Shown piece after piece: positions 1-8,081 of a DNA stretch of 25,627 bases (positions are counted from its first letter, which is position 1; every line of letters starts with the position of its first letter). Under the pieces are notes generated by a model. The model ran no database searches, was not told where the DNA came from, and saw only the letters and a list, made by a program, of their open reading frames with translations. Location of the stretch: positions 1 to 25,627 of the forward strand of contig CAZAPG010000071.1 of NCBI GenBank assembly GCA_964486935.1. The letters are read 5' to 3'. The DNA comes from CAZAPG01 sp964486935. GTDB lineage: Bacteria; Chloroflexota; Anaerolineae; 4572-78; J111. The position numbers and the translations under genes were made by a program.

Positions 1-1942
1 CCGGCTGAAACACCGTATCGCCGTGAGGGATGAGCACGCGGTCGTCGCGCCGGATGGAGATGAGTATGCACTCGTCGGGCAGGGAGGCGGCCAACTGCTG
101 CACATTTTTGCCAACGGCGCTATCGCCCGGTTGCAGGGTCAAATCAACAAATTCCGTGCCGTCCAAATTACGCAGTTGCATACGTTGGGCGTGGTGCTGC
201 AATTTGGCCCGGCGCGAGAGGGCCAGGTTGTAGGCGCGCACAATATCGGCCCGGCGAATCAGGCCCAGCAAATGGTCGGGCTGGCCTCTGGCAACAACCG
301 GCAGTTGGCCCAAACCCCGCGGCCCCATCCGCACCAGCGCCTCGTTGATGGTTTCATCGGGGTGAGCCACCAAAAGCTGCGAGCGGGGCGTGCCAATTTC
401 GGCCACAGTGGTTTTGCGGGGCATATTTTCGGCCAAAGCGCGGTCGGCGTCGGTTACGGTTACAATTCCCCACAAATTCCCCTGCTTGTTTAGCACCAGC
501 AACCCGTGACGGCGCGAGCGGCTAAAAACGTCGACCAGTTCACTCAACGTTAAATTGGGCGAGACGGTGTCGAGGTCTGTGCGCATCACCTCGCTTACGG
601 TAACGCTTTGCATCACGTCAACATCGCGGCCGGAGCGCAATTGAATACCCCGGCGAATCAATTTGAGCGTGTAGATATTTTCCCGGCGCAGCCGCTCGGA
701 AATAAAGGTGCTGATAACGGTGGCAAACATCAGGGGCAAAATGAGCCGGTAATCGCCCGACATTTCAAAAACAATGATGATGGCGGTAATGGGGGCATGA
801 GTGGCGGCGGCAAACAGGGCGGCCATACCCACCAGGGCGTAGGCGCCGTAGGGCGCGGTAATTTGCGGAAAAACCGCGTGGGCCAGCGAGCCAAACGTGC
901 CGCCCAGCATGGCCCCAATAAATAAAGATGGCGCAAAAACGCCGCCAGAATTGCCGGAGCCTAAGGTGAAGCTGGTTGCCACTATTTTGGCGAATACCAG
1001 GATGGCCATAGTGCTCCACACCAGGTTGCCGTTAATGGCCTGCTCAATAAACCCCAGCCCGGAGCCTAGCACGTCGGGCAATGCCAGCGCCAGGATACCC
1101 AGCAATACCCCCCCCGCGGCGGGTTTGAGCCACTCGACAAATCCCCAGTTGTCAAAACGGTCTTCAAACCAGTAGAGAATGGTAACAAATAGCCAGGCCC
1201 CCAGCGCGCACAGCAGGCCCAACAGCGCGTAAAGGGGTAGTTCCCAGGGGCTAACCAACTCATAGGCAGGGACGGCAAAGGCGGGGTTGTCGCCCAAAAA
1301 CTGGCGGCTGACAATACTGGCCGTGACCGCGCAAACCACCACGTTGCCAAAGTAAACCGTGGTAAATTCTCCGGCTAAAATAACCTCCATGGCAAAAATA
1401 GTGCCGGCGATGGGCGCGTTAAATACGGCGGCAATGCCGGCTGCCGCGCCGCAAGCCACCAGATTGCGAATGCGCTCGGTGGATAAATGGAACAGTTGCC
1501 CCACCACCGAGCCAATAGCCGAGCCAATCTGGACAATTGGGCCTTCGCGGCCGGCTGAACCGCCGCTGCCAATACAGGCCGCCGAAGCCAGCGCCTTGAT
1601 GATGACCACCGGCGGGCGAATTCGGCCACCGCGCAGGGCAATGGCCTGCATAACTTCTGGCACGCCGTGCCCTTTGGCCTCGCGGGCGAATTTGTTTATG
1701 AGCGGGCCGGCGATTAGTCCTCCCAGAGCGGGGATGATGATAATGGCGGCAAGCCCCAGCCAAACGGCCAACTGGTTATAAATGAGTTCAAGAAAAAGCC
1801 TTTGAAACTGCTCAATGAACCAGATAAAGGCAATAGCCCCCAAACCCGTTCCAATCCCTACCAGAATTGAAGTTATTAAAACAATAACCGTTTCAGAAGG
1901 TTGGTGTCTGTCTAAAAATTGGCGGGTAATGTTGACGGTCAT
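1..1942 (-). CDS. ClC-family chloride channel/transporter with CBS pair and RCK_C-like tail (partial, 3' end outside window)
   Basis: One open frame runs from an ATG at 1942 to the window edge (647 codons, no stop), so the C-terminus is missing. It encodes an integral membrane ClC protein that moves chloride across the cytoplasmic membrane. Family signatures are visible: GHGVP (91-95, the GSGIP-type filter), GREGP (131-135, with E133 at the gating glutamate position) and GVFAP (334-338, the GxFxP site). Hydrophobic helices fill residues 18-415. Two CBS domains follow (about 445-572), and then a segment at about 588-647 that resembles a TrkA-C/RCK_C ligand-binding domain. The position of the internal proton glutamate of E. 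coli ClcA (E203) appears to be valine here (V187), as in channel-type members. A ribosome site AAAGGA lies about 13 bases before the start. The family call is secure; channel versus exchanger is not. Confidence 0.93.
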   Translation of the reverse strand, partial: MTVNITRQFLDRHQPSETVIVLITSILVGIGTGLGAIAFIWFIEQFQRLFLELIYNQLAVWLGLAAIIIIPALGGLIAGPLINKFAREAKGHGVPEVMQAIALRGGRIRPPVVIIKALASAACIGSGGSAGREGPIVQIGSAIGSVVGQLFHLSTERIRNLVACGAAAGIAAVFNAPIAGTIFAMEVILAGEFTTVYFGNVVVCAVTASIVSRQFLGDNPAFAVPAYELVSPWELPLYALLGLLCALGAWLFVTILYWFEDRFDNWGFVEWLKPAAGGVLLGILALALPDVLGSGLGFIEQAINGNLVWSTMAILVFAKIVATSFTLGSGNSGGVFAPSLFIGAMLGGTFGSLAHAVFPQITAPYGAYALVGMAALFAAATHAPITAIIIVFEMSGDYRLILPLMFATVISTFISERLRRENIYTLKLIRRGIQLRSGRDVDVMQSVTVSEVMRTDLDTVSPNLTLSELVDVFSRSRRHGLLVLNKQGNLWGIVTVTDADRALAENMPRKTTVAEIGTPRSQLLVAHPDETINEALVRMGPRGLGQLPVVARGQPDHLLGLIRRADIVRAYNLALSRRAKLQHHAQRMQLRNLDGTEFVDLTLQPGDSAVGKNVQQLAASLPDECILISIRRDDRVLIPHGDTVFQP

Positions 1943-1983
1943 GTCGTTGTGTGTATCCTTTGTGGCGCAAAATCAAGGGGTTT

Positions 1984-2011
1984 ATCTTACCTGAAAAAGT
2001 TGGGGAGTCAA
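1984..2011 (-). promoter_or_regulatory. Candidate sigma70-type promoter for the ClC gene
   Basis: On the minus strand a -35 box TTGACT (2006-2011) is followed after 16 bases by TAAGAT (1984-1989). Transcription would start near 1977, about 35 bases before the ClC start codon. Five of six and four of six bases match the consensus. This is sequence matching only. Confidence 0.45.
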
Positions 2012-2208
2012 AGATGCGCCCGGTCTGAGTTGAGCGTAGGGTTAACGTAGCTTGGGCGGCAAGTTGACGTGTTAGATGCGTTGAGTCTAAATGCGTAATT
2101 GCCGTTATACTGATGACCGTAAATCGGTGGGGGCCTGCTGCCAAACAGTTCAACAAAAGGCGGCAGGCCCCACACTGTCCAAAAACCACAAACCAATAGA
2201 GCCAGCAA
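2008..2208 (-). CDS. Possible small protein or repeat-derived ORF (66 aa, doubtful)
   Basis: A 66-codon frame starts with TTG at 2208 and is preceded by a very strong ribosome-site-like stretch (AAAGGAGGAGAG) just after the kinase-side terminator. The product would have a hydrophobic N-terminus (about residues 1-22), then a hydrophilic segment containing YNGNYAFRLN. I recognise no function. The frame passes through a large perfect-type hairpin (2127-2173), and the clc promoter candidate overlaps its 3' end. It may therefore be a translated piece of a dispersed repeat and not a gene. It is listed because the 339-base gap between the ClC gene and the kinase holds nothing else. Confidence 0.22.
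   Translation of the reverse strand: MLALLVCGFWTVWGLPPFVELFGSRPPPIYGHQYNGNYAFRLNASNTSTCRPSYVNPTLNSDRAHL
2127..2173. repeat. Long inverted repeat (hairpin) in the ClC-kinase gap
   Basis: Left arm 2127-2142 (GTGGGGGCCTGCTGCC) pairs with right arm 2159-2173 (GGCGGCAGGCCCCAC) over 15 base pairs with one bulged G and one G-T wobble. The loop is 16 bases. No T-run follows on either strand, so it does not look like an intrinsic terminator. It may be a remnant of a small palindromic mobile or dispersed repeat. Confidence 0.55.
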
Positions 2209-2228
2209 TATTTCTTCTCTCCTCCTTT

Positions 2229-2256
2229 AAAAAGCCGGGATTTGCCCGGCTTTTTT
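2229..2256 (-). terminator. Intrinsic terminator after the hybrid kinase gene
   Basis: A perfect GCCGGG/CCCGGC stem (2234-2239 with 2245-2250) has a 5-base loop and is flanked by A-runs and T-runs, so the helix extends and works on either strand. It lies 26 bases past the kinase stop and would end minus-strand transcripts. Confidence 0.85.
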
Positions 2257-2281
2257 AATCCCCCTGAAAATAGGTGGTTAG

Positions 2282-5200
2282 TTATGATAGCGCCTGCCGC
2301 ACAGTTTGGGCTAACGTTTTTACGCTCAAGGGTTTTTGTAACCAGGCGATAATCCCCTGGGCCAGTAATTCTTTGGTTTCGGTTTCCTGGGGATAACCGG
2401 TCATTGCGATGATGGCTACCTCTGGATTTTGTTCTCGTAATCTTTGAGCCAGGCTTAATCCGTCCATTTCTGGCATGGCTAAATCGGTTAGCACCAGGGC
2501 AACTTTATCCCGATGTTGGTTATATAAAACCAACGCTTCCTGCCCGTTGGTGGCGGTGATAACCTTATACTTTAACGCCTCTAAGATGGCCTGGGTTACA
2601 TTGCGTACAGCTTGATCGTCTTCTACCAGCAAAATTAACTCACCTTGCCCCTGGGGCGTATCTGGGTTGATTGACAGGCCGGATGCCTGTGTAAAATTGG
2701 TCGAAAAGGGCAGATAAATAGTAAAGGTTGTCCCCTGTTTCACCTGGCTCGATACGTCAATATCTCCGCCGTGCTGTTTAATAATGCCATATACCTGGGC
2801 TAACCCCAGGCCCGTGCCTTTGCCCACTGCCTTGGTGGTAAAAAAAGGCTCAAAAATATGGGGAATATTGTCAGGGGCAATGCCCTCGCCGGTATCAGAA
2901 ACGGTTAAAACCAGCCACTCGCCGGGTTCAAGCGGGGGCGTTGATATTGTTTGAGCAGACAAATGAATTTGCAATGTCCCGCCGCCGGGCATGGCGTCTC
3001 TGGCATTGACCGCCAGATTGGTTAAAACTTGTTGAATTTGGGTAGAGTTGCCATTGATGACGTAGGCCCTGTGGCTCGATGCGATATCAACCTCGATGTG
3101 AATGTTTTCCGGGATGGTGCGCTCCAGCAGCTTGACCGTTTCCCTGATTAACGGGGTCAGGTCCAGCGGGTGTCGTTCGGCCACAGATTGGCGGCTGAAA
3201 TCTAAAATTTGGCGAATAAGATGGGCCGCCCGGTGTCCCTGCCCAATGATTCGGTCAAGAACATCATCCAGGGGTTCGACGGTTGCCGGGCTAAAGCGGG
3301 CCAGCTCTGCAAAGCCGATCACGCTGGTCAAAATATTGTTAAAATCGTGGGCAATGCCGGCTGCCAGTTGGCCGACGGCGGCCAACCGTTCTTGCTGGTG
3401 AATGCGCTGTTGAACCTCTCGCTCCCGGGTGATGTCTCGAATGATAATGAGCCAGCCGCCCCTCTCCGGGCCGGTTTCGATGGCCTGCGCCCGGAACTCG
3501 AAAATTTGGCGGGAAGGTTCCGAAATTTCCAACTCCTGGGGCAAATTGTTTGTGGCAAGCTTAAGTAGTTCTGTCAGGGGGTGTCCGGCCAGATGAGTCA
3601 AAATATCTCCTACGGAGGCTTGGGTAAGTGGAATTAGATATTCCTGAGCGGTTGGGTTAGCCAGAATGAGGCGTCGCCGGGCATCTAAAAGTAACACGCC
3701 TTCGGGAACAGTATCTACAATTTGGCGAATCTGCCGGGCATGGTCTTGCGTTTGCCGGAGCAAACGGCGCGTTTCTTGAAACAGATGCACGTTTTCAATG
3801 GCAATGGCAGACTGGCCGGCGATTGCTTCTAAAAAATCTACCCACTCAGAGTTGGGAAACAGAGGCGCTCGATGAAATATTTCCAGAACGCCTTCTAAAC
3901 GGTCTTTGACGACAAGCGGAACGGCAAAGTAGGCAATAAATTTTTCCTGAGTAGCCAGGTCGGAACGTTTGAAATCGTCAACTATCTGCAAATTGGCAAT
4001 TCGGGCGTTTCGCTTTTCAAGCGCTACTCGTCCGGCGTAACCTTTTCCCAGGGGTAACAGAATTTGTTTGATGGCGTCGGTGTGAAAGCCCTGCCCGGCC
4101 CGATATTCTAACGCCTGTTCCTGAACGTTAAATATTAACACATCGGCTGCGTCCACCTGTAATTGCTCTCTAACCTGGGTCAGAATAACCTCAAGAATAA
4201 CCGTCAAATCCAGGCTGGTGGAGATAGCCTGGTCTATGTTGCGTAACGCCACCATCCGCTCCAGGTGACGTTGGGTTTGCTCGTACAGCGTGGTTCTGTG
4301 CAGCGCATTGGCGGCCATATCGGCGATGGCAGTGAGCAACTGGAGGTCTTCTTTGCCAAACGGCGTTTGGCGACCAACCCAGATAACGCCGATAGCCTGT
4401 TTCTCGGCCAGCAGGGGCAGGCCGGCTACGGCTAAACCCGGCTCAACCGGCGCGGGCCACTCGAGGCGCGGGTCGCTGTGCGGGTCGGCGGTTACGTAGG
4501 GGCGGCCAGAGGTTAAAATTATTTCCGTGACTCCCTGGCTGATGGGCCTGCGCTGGCCTGTGGGTTCGGTTGCCTCGCCCCGGCTGGCTTCAATAATTAA
4601 TTCATCTGTCGCCACATCAACTATGGCCAGAATTGCGCTATCTACGGCCAGCAGCTCAAACAGTTGGTCAAGAATAACCGGCAGCATTTGGCTGCGGGTA
4701 TAGGCCGGGCGCAGCGCCGCCGCTACTTTGTTGATTGCTTCCAGCCTGTCGGCCCGGCGGCGGGTTGCTTCAAACAGGCGTCCCCGGTCGATGGCGGTGG
4801 CTAACTGGTGGGCAACGGTGATTAACAATTGTTCGTCGGCCTGGCTAAAGGCGTCAACCTCGGCCCGCTCGGCATTGATAACGCCGATTACCTCTCCGAC
4901 AACGGTAAGCGGGACGCACAACTTGGAGCGCATTCCGGTTTGCAGGTCAATATAGGCCGGCTCCTGGCGCACATCGCTCACCCGCCAGGGCCGGCCGGTG
5001 GCGGCCACTGTGCCGGTAATGCCTTTTCCCAGCGGGTAGCTGGCCTGTTTGACCTTTTGGCTCAGGCCCCGATACGATGGGTGGGGCCGCCACACTCCCT
5101 GCGCCTTGTCGACCAGGCCAATGCCAAAATTATCGGGGTAAAGGCTCTGGCCAATAATTTGGGTAGCCTGTTCAATCAGTTCATCCTCGCCGGCGTGTTG

Positions 5201-7525
5201 AGCGCCAACGGTGGCAATCGCGTGCAGAACGGTAAGTTCGTTTAGTTGGCGTTGCAGGGCAATTTGGGTCTGTTCGCGCTGGGTCACATCAATGGCGATG
5301 GCGGTAAGGCCGCTAACCTGTTTGGTTTCATTCCAAACCGGGGTCATAAACGCCTCGAACGTGCGCCCGGCCAGGGTTCCCACCCATTTTGTTGCCTGGC
5401 CGGCCAGAGCAGCGCGAACGGTATTGAGCATCTCCGGGGCGTCGGCGTACACCTGAAATATGGATTGGCCGACAACTTGACCCGCTTCAAAGCCAATTGA
5501 AGCCAGCCCCTTGCCTTCAAACAGGGTGAATATGCCATCTTGATTGATGGCGTAAAAGATAACGGGCAGATTGGTGACAATGGCCCGCAGCCTGGCTTCG
5601 TTTTGACGCACGGCTTCCTCGGCCAGTTTGCGCTCGGTAATGTTGTGATGAGCAACTACAGCCCCGCGCTGCCCGCTGAGGGGCGTTACTCTCATTGTAT
5701 ACCAGCGCTTTTCGGTTTTAGAATGGCAGGGGTATTCAAGCGTAAAGGTGGTTAGCGACCCGCTCAAAACGGCCTGAATTCCGGTTGAAGCCTCCAGGGC
5801 CATTTTTCTGGCCTCTCTGGTGGCGCGCTGGCAAACGTCTAAATAATTTACGCCAACCCCGGTGGCGTTTAATGATGGGTCTCCATTTTGACGCGCAAAC
5901 TGCTCCCAGGCTTCGTTGACGGCAATAATTTTGCCGGTTTCATCCAGTACGGCAATGTGAGCCGTCAGCGAACTCAATACGGCCCGATTGAAAACCTCGC
6001 TTTCTTGCAGGGCTTTGTCGGCCTGTTTGCGTTCGGTAATATCCCGCGAAATGGCGATGATACCGCCGCCGGCCTGTCCGCTGCCAAGGGCTTTGCTGGT
6101 TGTTTCAAACCAGATATAGCGGCCATCTTTGCGGCGAATGCGGTAGCTATAGGTGTGAGCGGTGGGGTGCGCCTGATTGGTTAGGCTGGATTGGCGCAGG
6201 TTAACCAGGTCGTCGTAGTGAAAAAATTCATAAACATTGCGGCCAATGAGTTCTTTGGGTTCATAGCCCAGCAAGGTGCGGCAGGCCGGCGAAACATATT
6301 GATAAACCCCTCGCACATCATGCATAGAAATCAAATCGGTTGAATTTTCGGCCAGCAGGCGATAGAGTTTTTCACTTTCGCGCACGGTCTCTTCCGCCTG
6401 AATCCGTTCGACAATGGTTGCCACCTGCCCGGCAATTACCTGGATTAGCGCTTTCTCTTCTTTTAGAAATGGCTCTTTCTGGCTTGCCGGCGGCGCTTTC
6501 AGGTAGCAAACTGAAACGGCGCCCGCTTTCTGGCCGTTTATCATAATGTTGTGGGTTAGCTCCCATTCGGTCTGTTTGAAATTGCCGGTTTGAAATATTT
6601 GCCTGCTAAGAGATAGTTGAGCGCAGGCAATTTTGGGATATTGCCAGCCCGGCGGAATTGCCTCGACGATTTGCTGAAGCGCTTCTGTTAAGGATAAATC
6701 GCGTTGGTGGGCTATCGAGGCGATGGCAAAAAGGCAGTTTAACTCTTTCACCCGCTCGGTCAGGTCATGGGTTCGTTTTTCGAGCGCGGCTGTCACCCGC
6801 TTGCGTTCGGTAACATCACGTAAAGAGGCCAGGTAGCTGGCCTGGCCGGCCCATTCTGTTTCCGCTACTTCCATTTCTACAATAGACGTGCTGCCATCGC
6901 CGGCAATAACATCAAGCTCTAATCTGTGTTGCAGCGATGCCGGGAAGCCAAAGGGTTGGCCGATTAAATCTGTGGCATTCTGCCCAAACATTGCCACAGC
7001 CGCCGGGTTGGCGTAACGGATAATACTTTGATTATCTAAAACCAGAATGCCATCTATGTTTCGCTCGATCATTGCCCGAAAGCGGGCTTCGCCGGCGGCC
7101 AGTTCTTGCCTGAAACGGTGTCGCTCCAGGGCGTAGTGAATGGATTTGACCAGCAAATGCCCATCAATTTTATCTTTAACCAGATAATCCTGCGCGCCGG
7201 CCTGTACTGCTTTAAGGGCCAGCGCTTCGTCCTCAACGCCCGATAGCAAGATGACGGGAATAGCGGGGGCGTGGGCGTAAAGGGTGGTAAATGTTTCAAA
7301 GCCCTGGCTGTCGGGCAGCCCTAAATCCAGCAAAACTATATCGGTTTCCGAATTTTCAAGATGCGATAATCCCGCTGATAGCCGTTCGACCCGGGTTAGC
7401 CGGCAAACCGGGCTAACCGGCCCGGCCTGGGCCAGCAATTCTTCCAGCAGTCGGGCGTCGCCCAGACTATCTTCAATTAACAGCACCTCAATGGTTCTGG
7501 TCTGATGTTCGTGATCTTTGTTCAT
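2282..7525 (-). CDS. Hybrid sensor histidine kinase, REC-PAS/GAF array-HisKA-HATPase-REC
   Basis: A 1747-residue signalling kinase with no obvious membrane segment, so probably cytosolic. Order of domains: receiver (about 12-130, phosphoacceptor D67 in LLDLGLPD); PAS (143-245); GAF (258-376); three PAS domains (383-500, 508-632, 640-750); three GAF domains (765-912, 930-1078, 1095-1248); PAS (1260-1370); HisKA with H1393 in GIAHDFNNIL; HATPase with NARDAMPGGG, DTGEGIAP and GTGLGLAQVYG; C-terminal receiver (about 1630-1745, D1681 in LTDLAMPEMDG). All phosphotransfer residues are present, so both autophosphorylation and relay are expected. PAS and GAF domains sense small ligands, redox or light, but the ligands cannot be read here. 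No strong ribosome site precedes the ATG. It lies 241 bases downstream of kaiB on the same strand, which suggests but does not prove a role as clock output or input. Confidence 0.95.
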   Translation of the reverse strand: MNKDHEHQTRTIEVLLIEDSLGDARLLEELLAQAGPVSPVCRLTRVERLSAGLSHLENSETDIVLLDLGLPDSQGFETFTTLYAHAPAIPVILLSGVEDEALALKAVQAGAQDYLVKDKIDGHLLVKSIHYALERHRFRQELAAGEARFRAMIERNIDGILVLDNQSIIRYANPAAVAMFGQNATDLIGQPFGFPASLQHRLELDVIAGDGSTSIVEMEVAETEWAGQASYLASLRDVTERKRVTAALEKRTHDLTERVKELNCLFAIASIAHQRDLSLTEALQQIVEAIPPGWQYPKIACAQLSLSRQIFQTGNFKQTEWELTHNIMINGQKAGAVSVCYLKAPPASQKEPFLKEEKALIQVIAGQVATIVERIQAEETVRESEKLYRLLAENSTDLISMHDVRGVYQYVSPACRTLLGYEPKELIGRNVYEFFHYDDLVNLRQSSLTNQAHPTAHTYSYRIRRKDGRYIWFETTSKALGSGQAGGGIIAISRDITERKQADKALQESEVFNRAVLSSLTAHIAVLDETGKIIAVNEAWEQFARQNGDPSLNATGVGVNYLDVCQRATREARKMALEASTGIQAVLSGSLTTFTLEYPCHSKTEKRWYTMRVTPLSGQRGAVVAHHNITERKLAEEAVRQNEARLRAIVTNLPVIFYAINQDGIFTLFEGKGLASIGFEAGQVVGQSIFQVYADAPEMLNTVRAALAGQATKWVGTLAGRTFEAFMTPVWNETKQVSGLTAIAIDVTQREQTQIALQRQLNELTVLHAIATVGAQHAGEDELIEQATQIIGQSLYPDNFGIGLVDKAQGVWRPHPSYRGLSQKVKQASYPLGKGITGTVAATGRPWRVSDVRQEPAYIDLQTGMRSKLCVPLTVVGEVIGVINAERAEVDAFSQADEQLLITVAHQLATAIDRGRLFEATRRRADRLEAINKVAAALRPAYTRSQMLPVILDQLFELLAVDSAILAIVDVATDELIIEASRGEATEPTGQRRPISQGVTEIILTSGRPYVTADPHSDPRLEWPAPVEPGLAVAGLPLLAEKQAIGVIWVGRQTPFGKEDLQLLTAIADMAANALHRTTLYEQTQRHLERMVALRNIDQAISTSLDLTVILEVILTQVREQLQVDAADVLIFNVQEQALEYRAGQGFHTDAIKQILLPLGKGYAGRVALEKRNARIANLQIVDDFKRSDLATQEKFIAYFAVPLVVKDRLEGVLEIFHRAPLFPNSEWVDFLEAIAGQSAIAIENVHLFQETRRLLRQTQDHARQIRQIVDTVPEGVLLLDARRRLILANPTAQEYLIPLTQASVGDILTHLAGHPLTELLKLATNNLPQELEISEPSRQIFEFRAQAIETGPERGGWLIIIRDITREREVQQRIHQQERLAAVGQLAAGIAHDFNNILTSVIGFAELARFSPATVEPLDDVLDRIIGQGHRAAHLIRQILDFSRQSVAERHPLDLTPLIRETVKLLERTIPENIHIEVDIASSHRAYVINGNSTQIQQVLTNLAVNARDAMPGGGTLQIHLSAQTISTPPLEPGEWLVLTVSDTGEGIAPDNIPHIFEPFFTTKAVGKGTGLGLAQVYGIIKQHGGDIDVSSQVKQGTTFTIYLPFSTNFTQASGLSINPDTPQGQGELILLVEDDQAVRNVTQAILEALKYKVITATNGQEALVLYNQHRDKVALVLTDLAMPEMDGLSLAQRLREQNPEVAIIAMTGYPQETETKELLAQGIIAWLQKPLSVKTLAQTVRQALS

Positions 7526-7632
7526 AAGCTAAATTACCGGCATGCTCCGGGTTGGTTTAATTTTTTTTCGCCATCTTTTTAGGCGACAGGTAGCAAGTCG
7601 ATGTGATTAAGTTAAGCAAGTTGCTATTGCTT

Positions 7633-7704
7633 GGCCCTCACCTCAACCCTCTTATGCCGGGCGAGGGAGCAATTGTTTCCCGCGTTGTGGGAGGGGGCAG
7701 GGGG
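7633..7704. repeat. Degenerate C-rich/G-rich palindromic repeat
   Basis: In the 241-base kaiB-kinase gap, a CCCTCACC/CAACCCTC stretch (7635-7651) is followed by GAGGGAG (7663-7669) and by a G-rich arm (7689-7704), giving imperfect inverted pairing. The pattern recalls the palindromic repeats scattered between genes in many environmental bacteria. I see no gene in this gap. Confidence 0.4.
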
Positions 7705-7766
7705 TTAAAACCCTTGTGGCGCTAACTAAATCACAAATTTGCGGGTGGATGAATCTCCCTAATTTT

Positions 7767-8081
7767 TTAAAGCAAAGAGGAGTCAAGCCCAAGAGCAGCC
7801 AAAACTTTTTCAGGCGGCGATAAGTCTCCAATTATTTTTATCTTTGGTGGCGGCGATTCGCGGATGAGGGTGGGCACCACCAATACCTGGTTTTCTCTGG
7901 CCGTTTCGGGCCGGGTTTGCAGGTCAATCACTTCGAGCTGGTATTGGCCGGCCAGGTGCGCCTCGCAAATTTGGCGCAAATTAGCAACCGCTCTGGTAGA
8001 ATTGGCAGTATTGCCCATTACAAATAAGCGAAATTTCCAGGATTGTTGGTCAACTGCTCCCGGTCTGTTGGTGGTCGCCAT
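7767..8081 (-). CDS. kaiB: KaiB-like clock protein
   Basis: A 104-residue thioredoxin-like KaiB. In cyanobacteria KaiB switches fold and binds the CI ring of phosphorylated KaiC. Visible family features are FRLFVMGNT near residue 17, the VIDL strand, VVPTL (the conserved Pro-Thr turn), and IIGDLS followed by EKVL. The Gly and Asp of IIGDLS match the positions known to control fold switching (G89 and D91 in Synechococcus). I chose the ATG at 8081 because GGGAGGAA sits 7 bases before it; the frame can be extended upstream to 8138 but without such a site. The start lies inside the last 32 bases of kaiC, so translation is probably coupled and KaiB and KaiC are co-expressed. The length is typical of the family. 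Confidence 0.92.
   Translation of the reverse strand: MATTNRPGAVDQQSWKFRLFVMGNTANSTRAVANLRQICEAHLAGQYQLEVIDLQTRPETARENQVLVVPTLIRESPPPKIKIIGDLSPPEKVLAALGLDSSLL

Noticed and set aside
765..1763. Several short minus-strand frames that could suggest a frameshifted ClC gene
   Set aside because: Translation from 1942 in a single frame reaches the window edge with all ClC motifs in order, so the gene is intact and the others are shadows.
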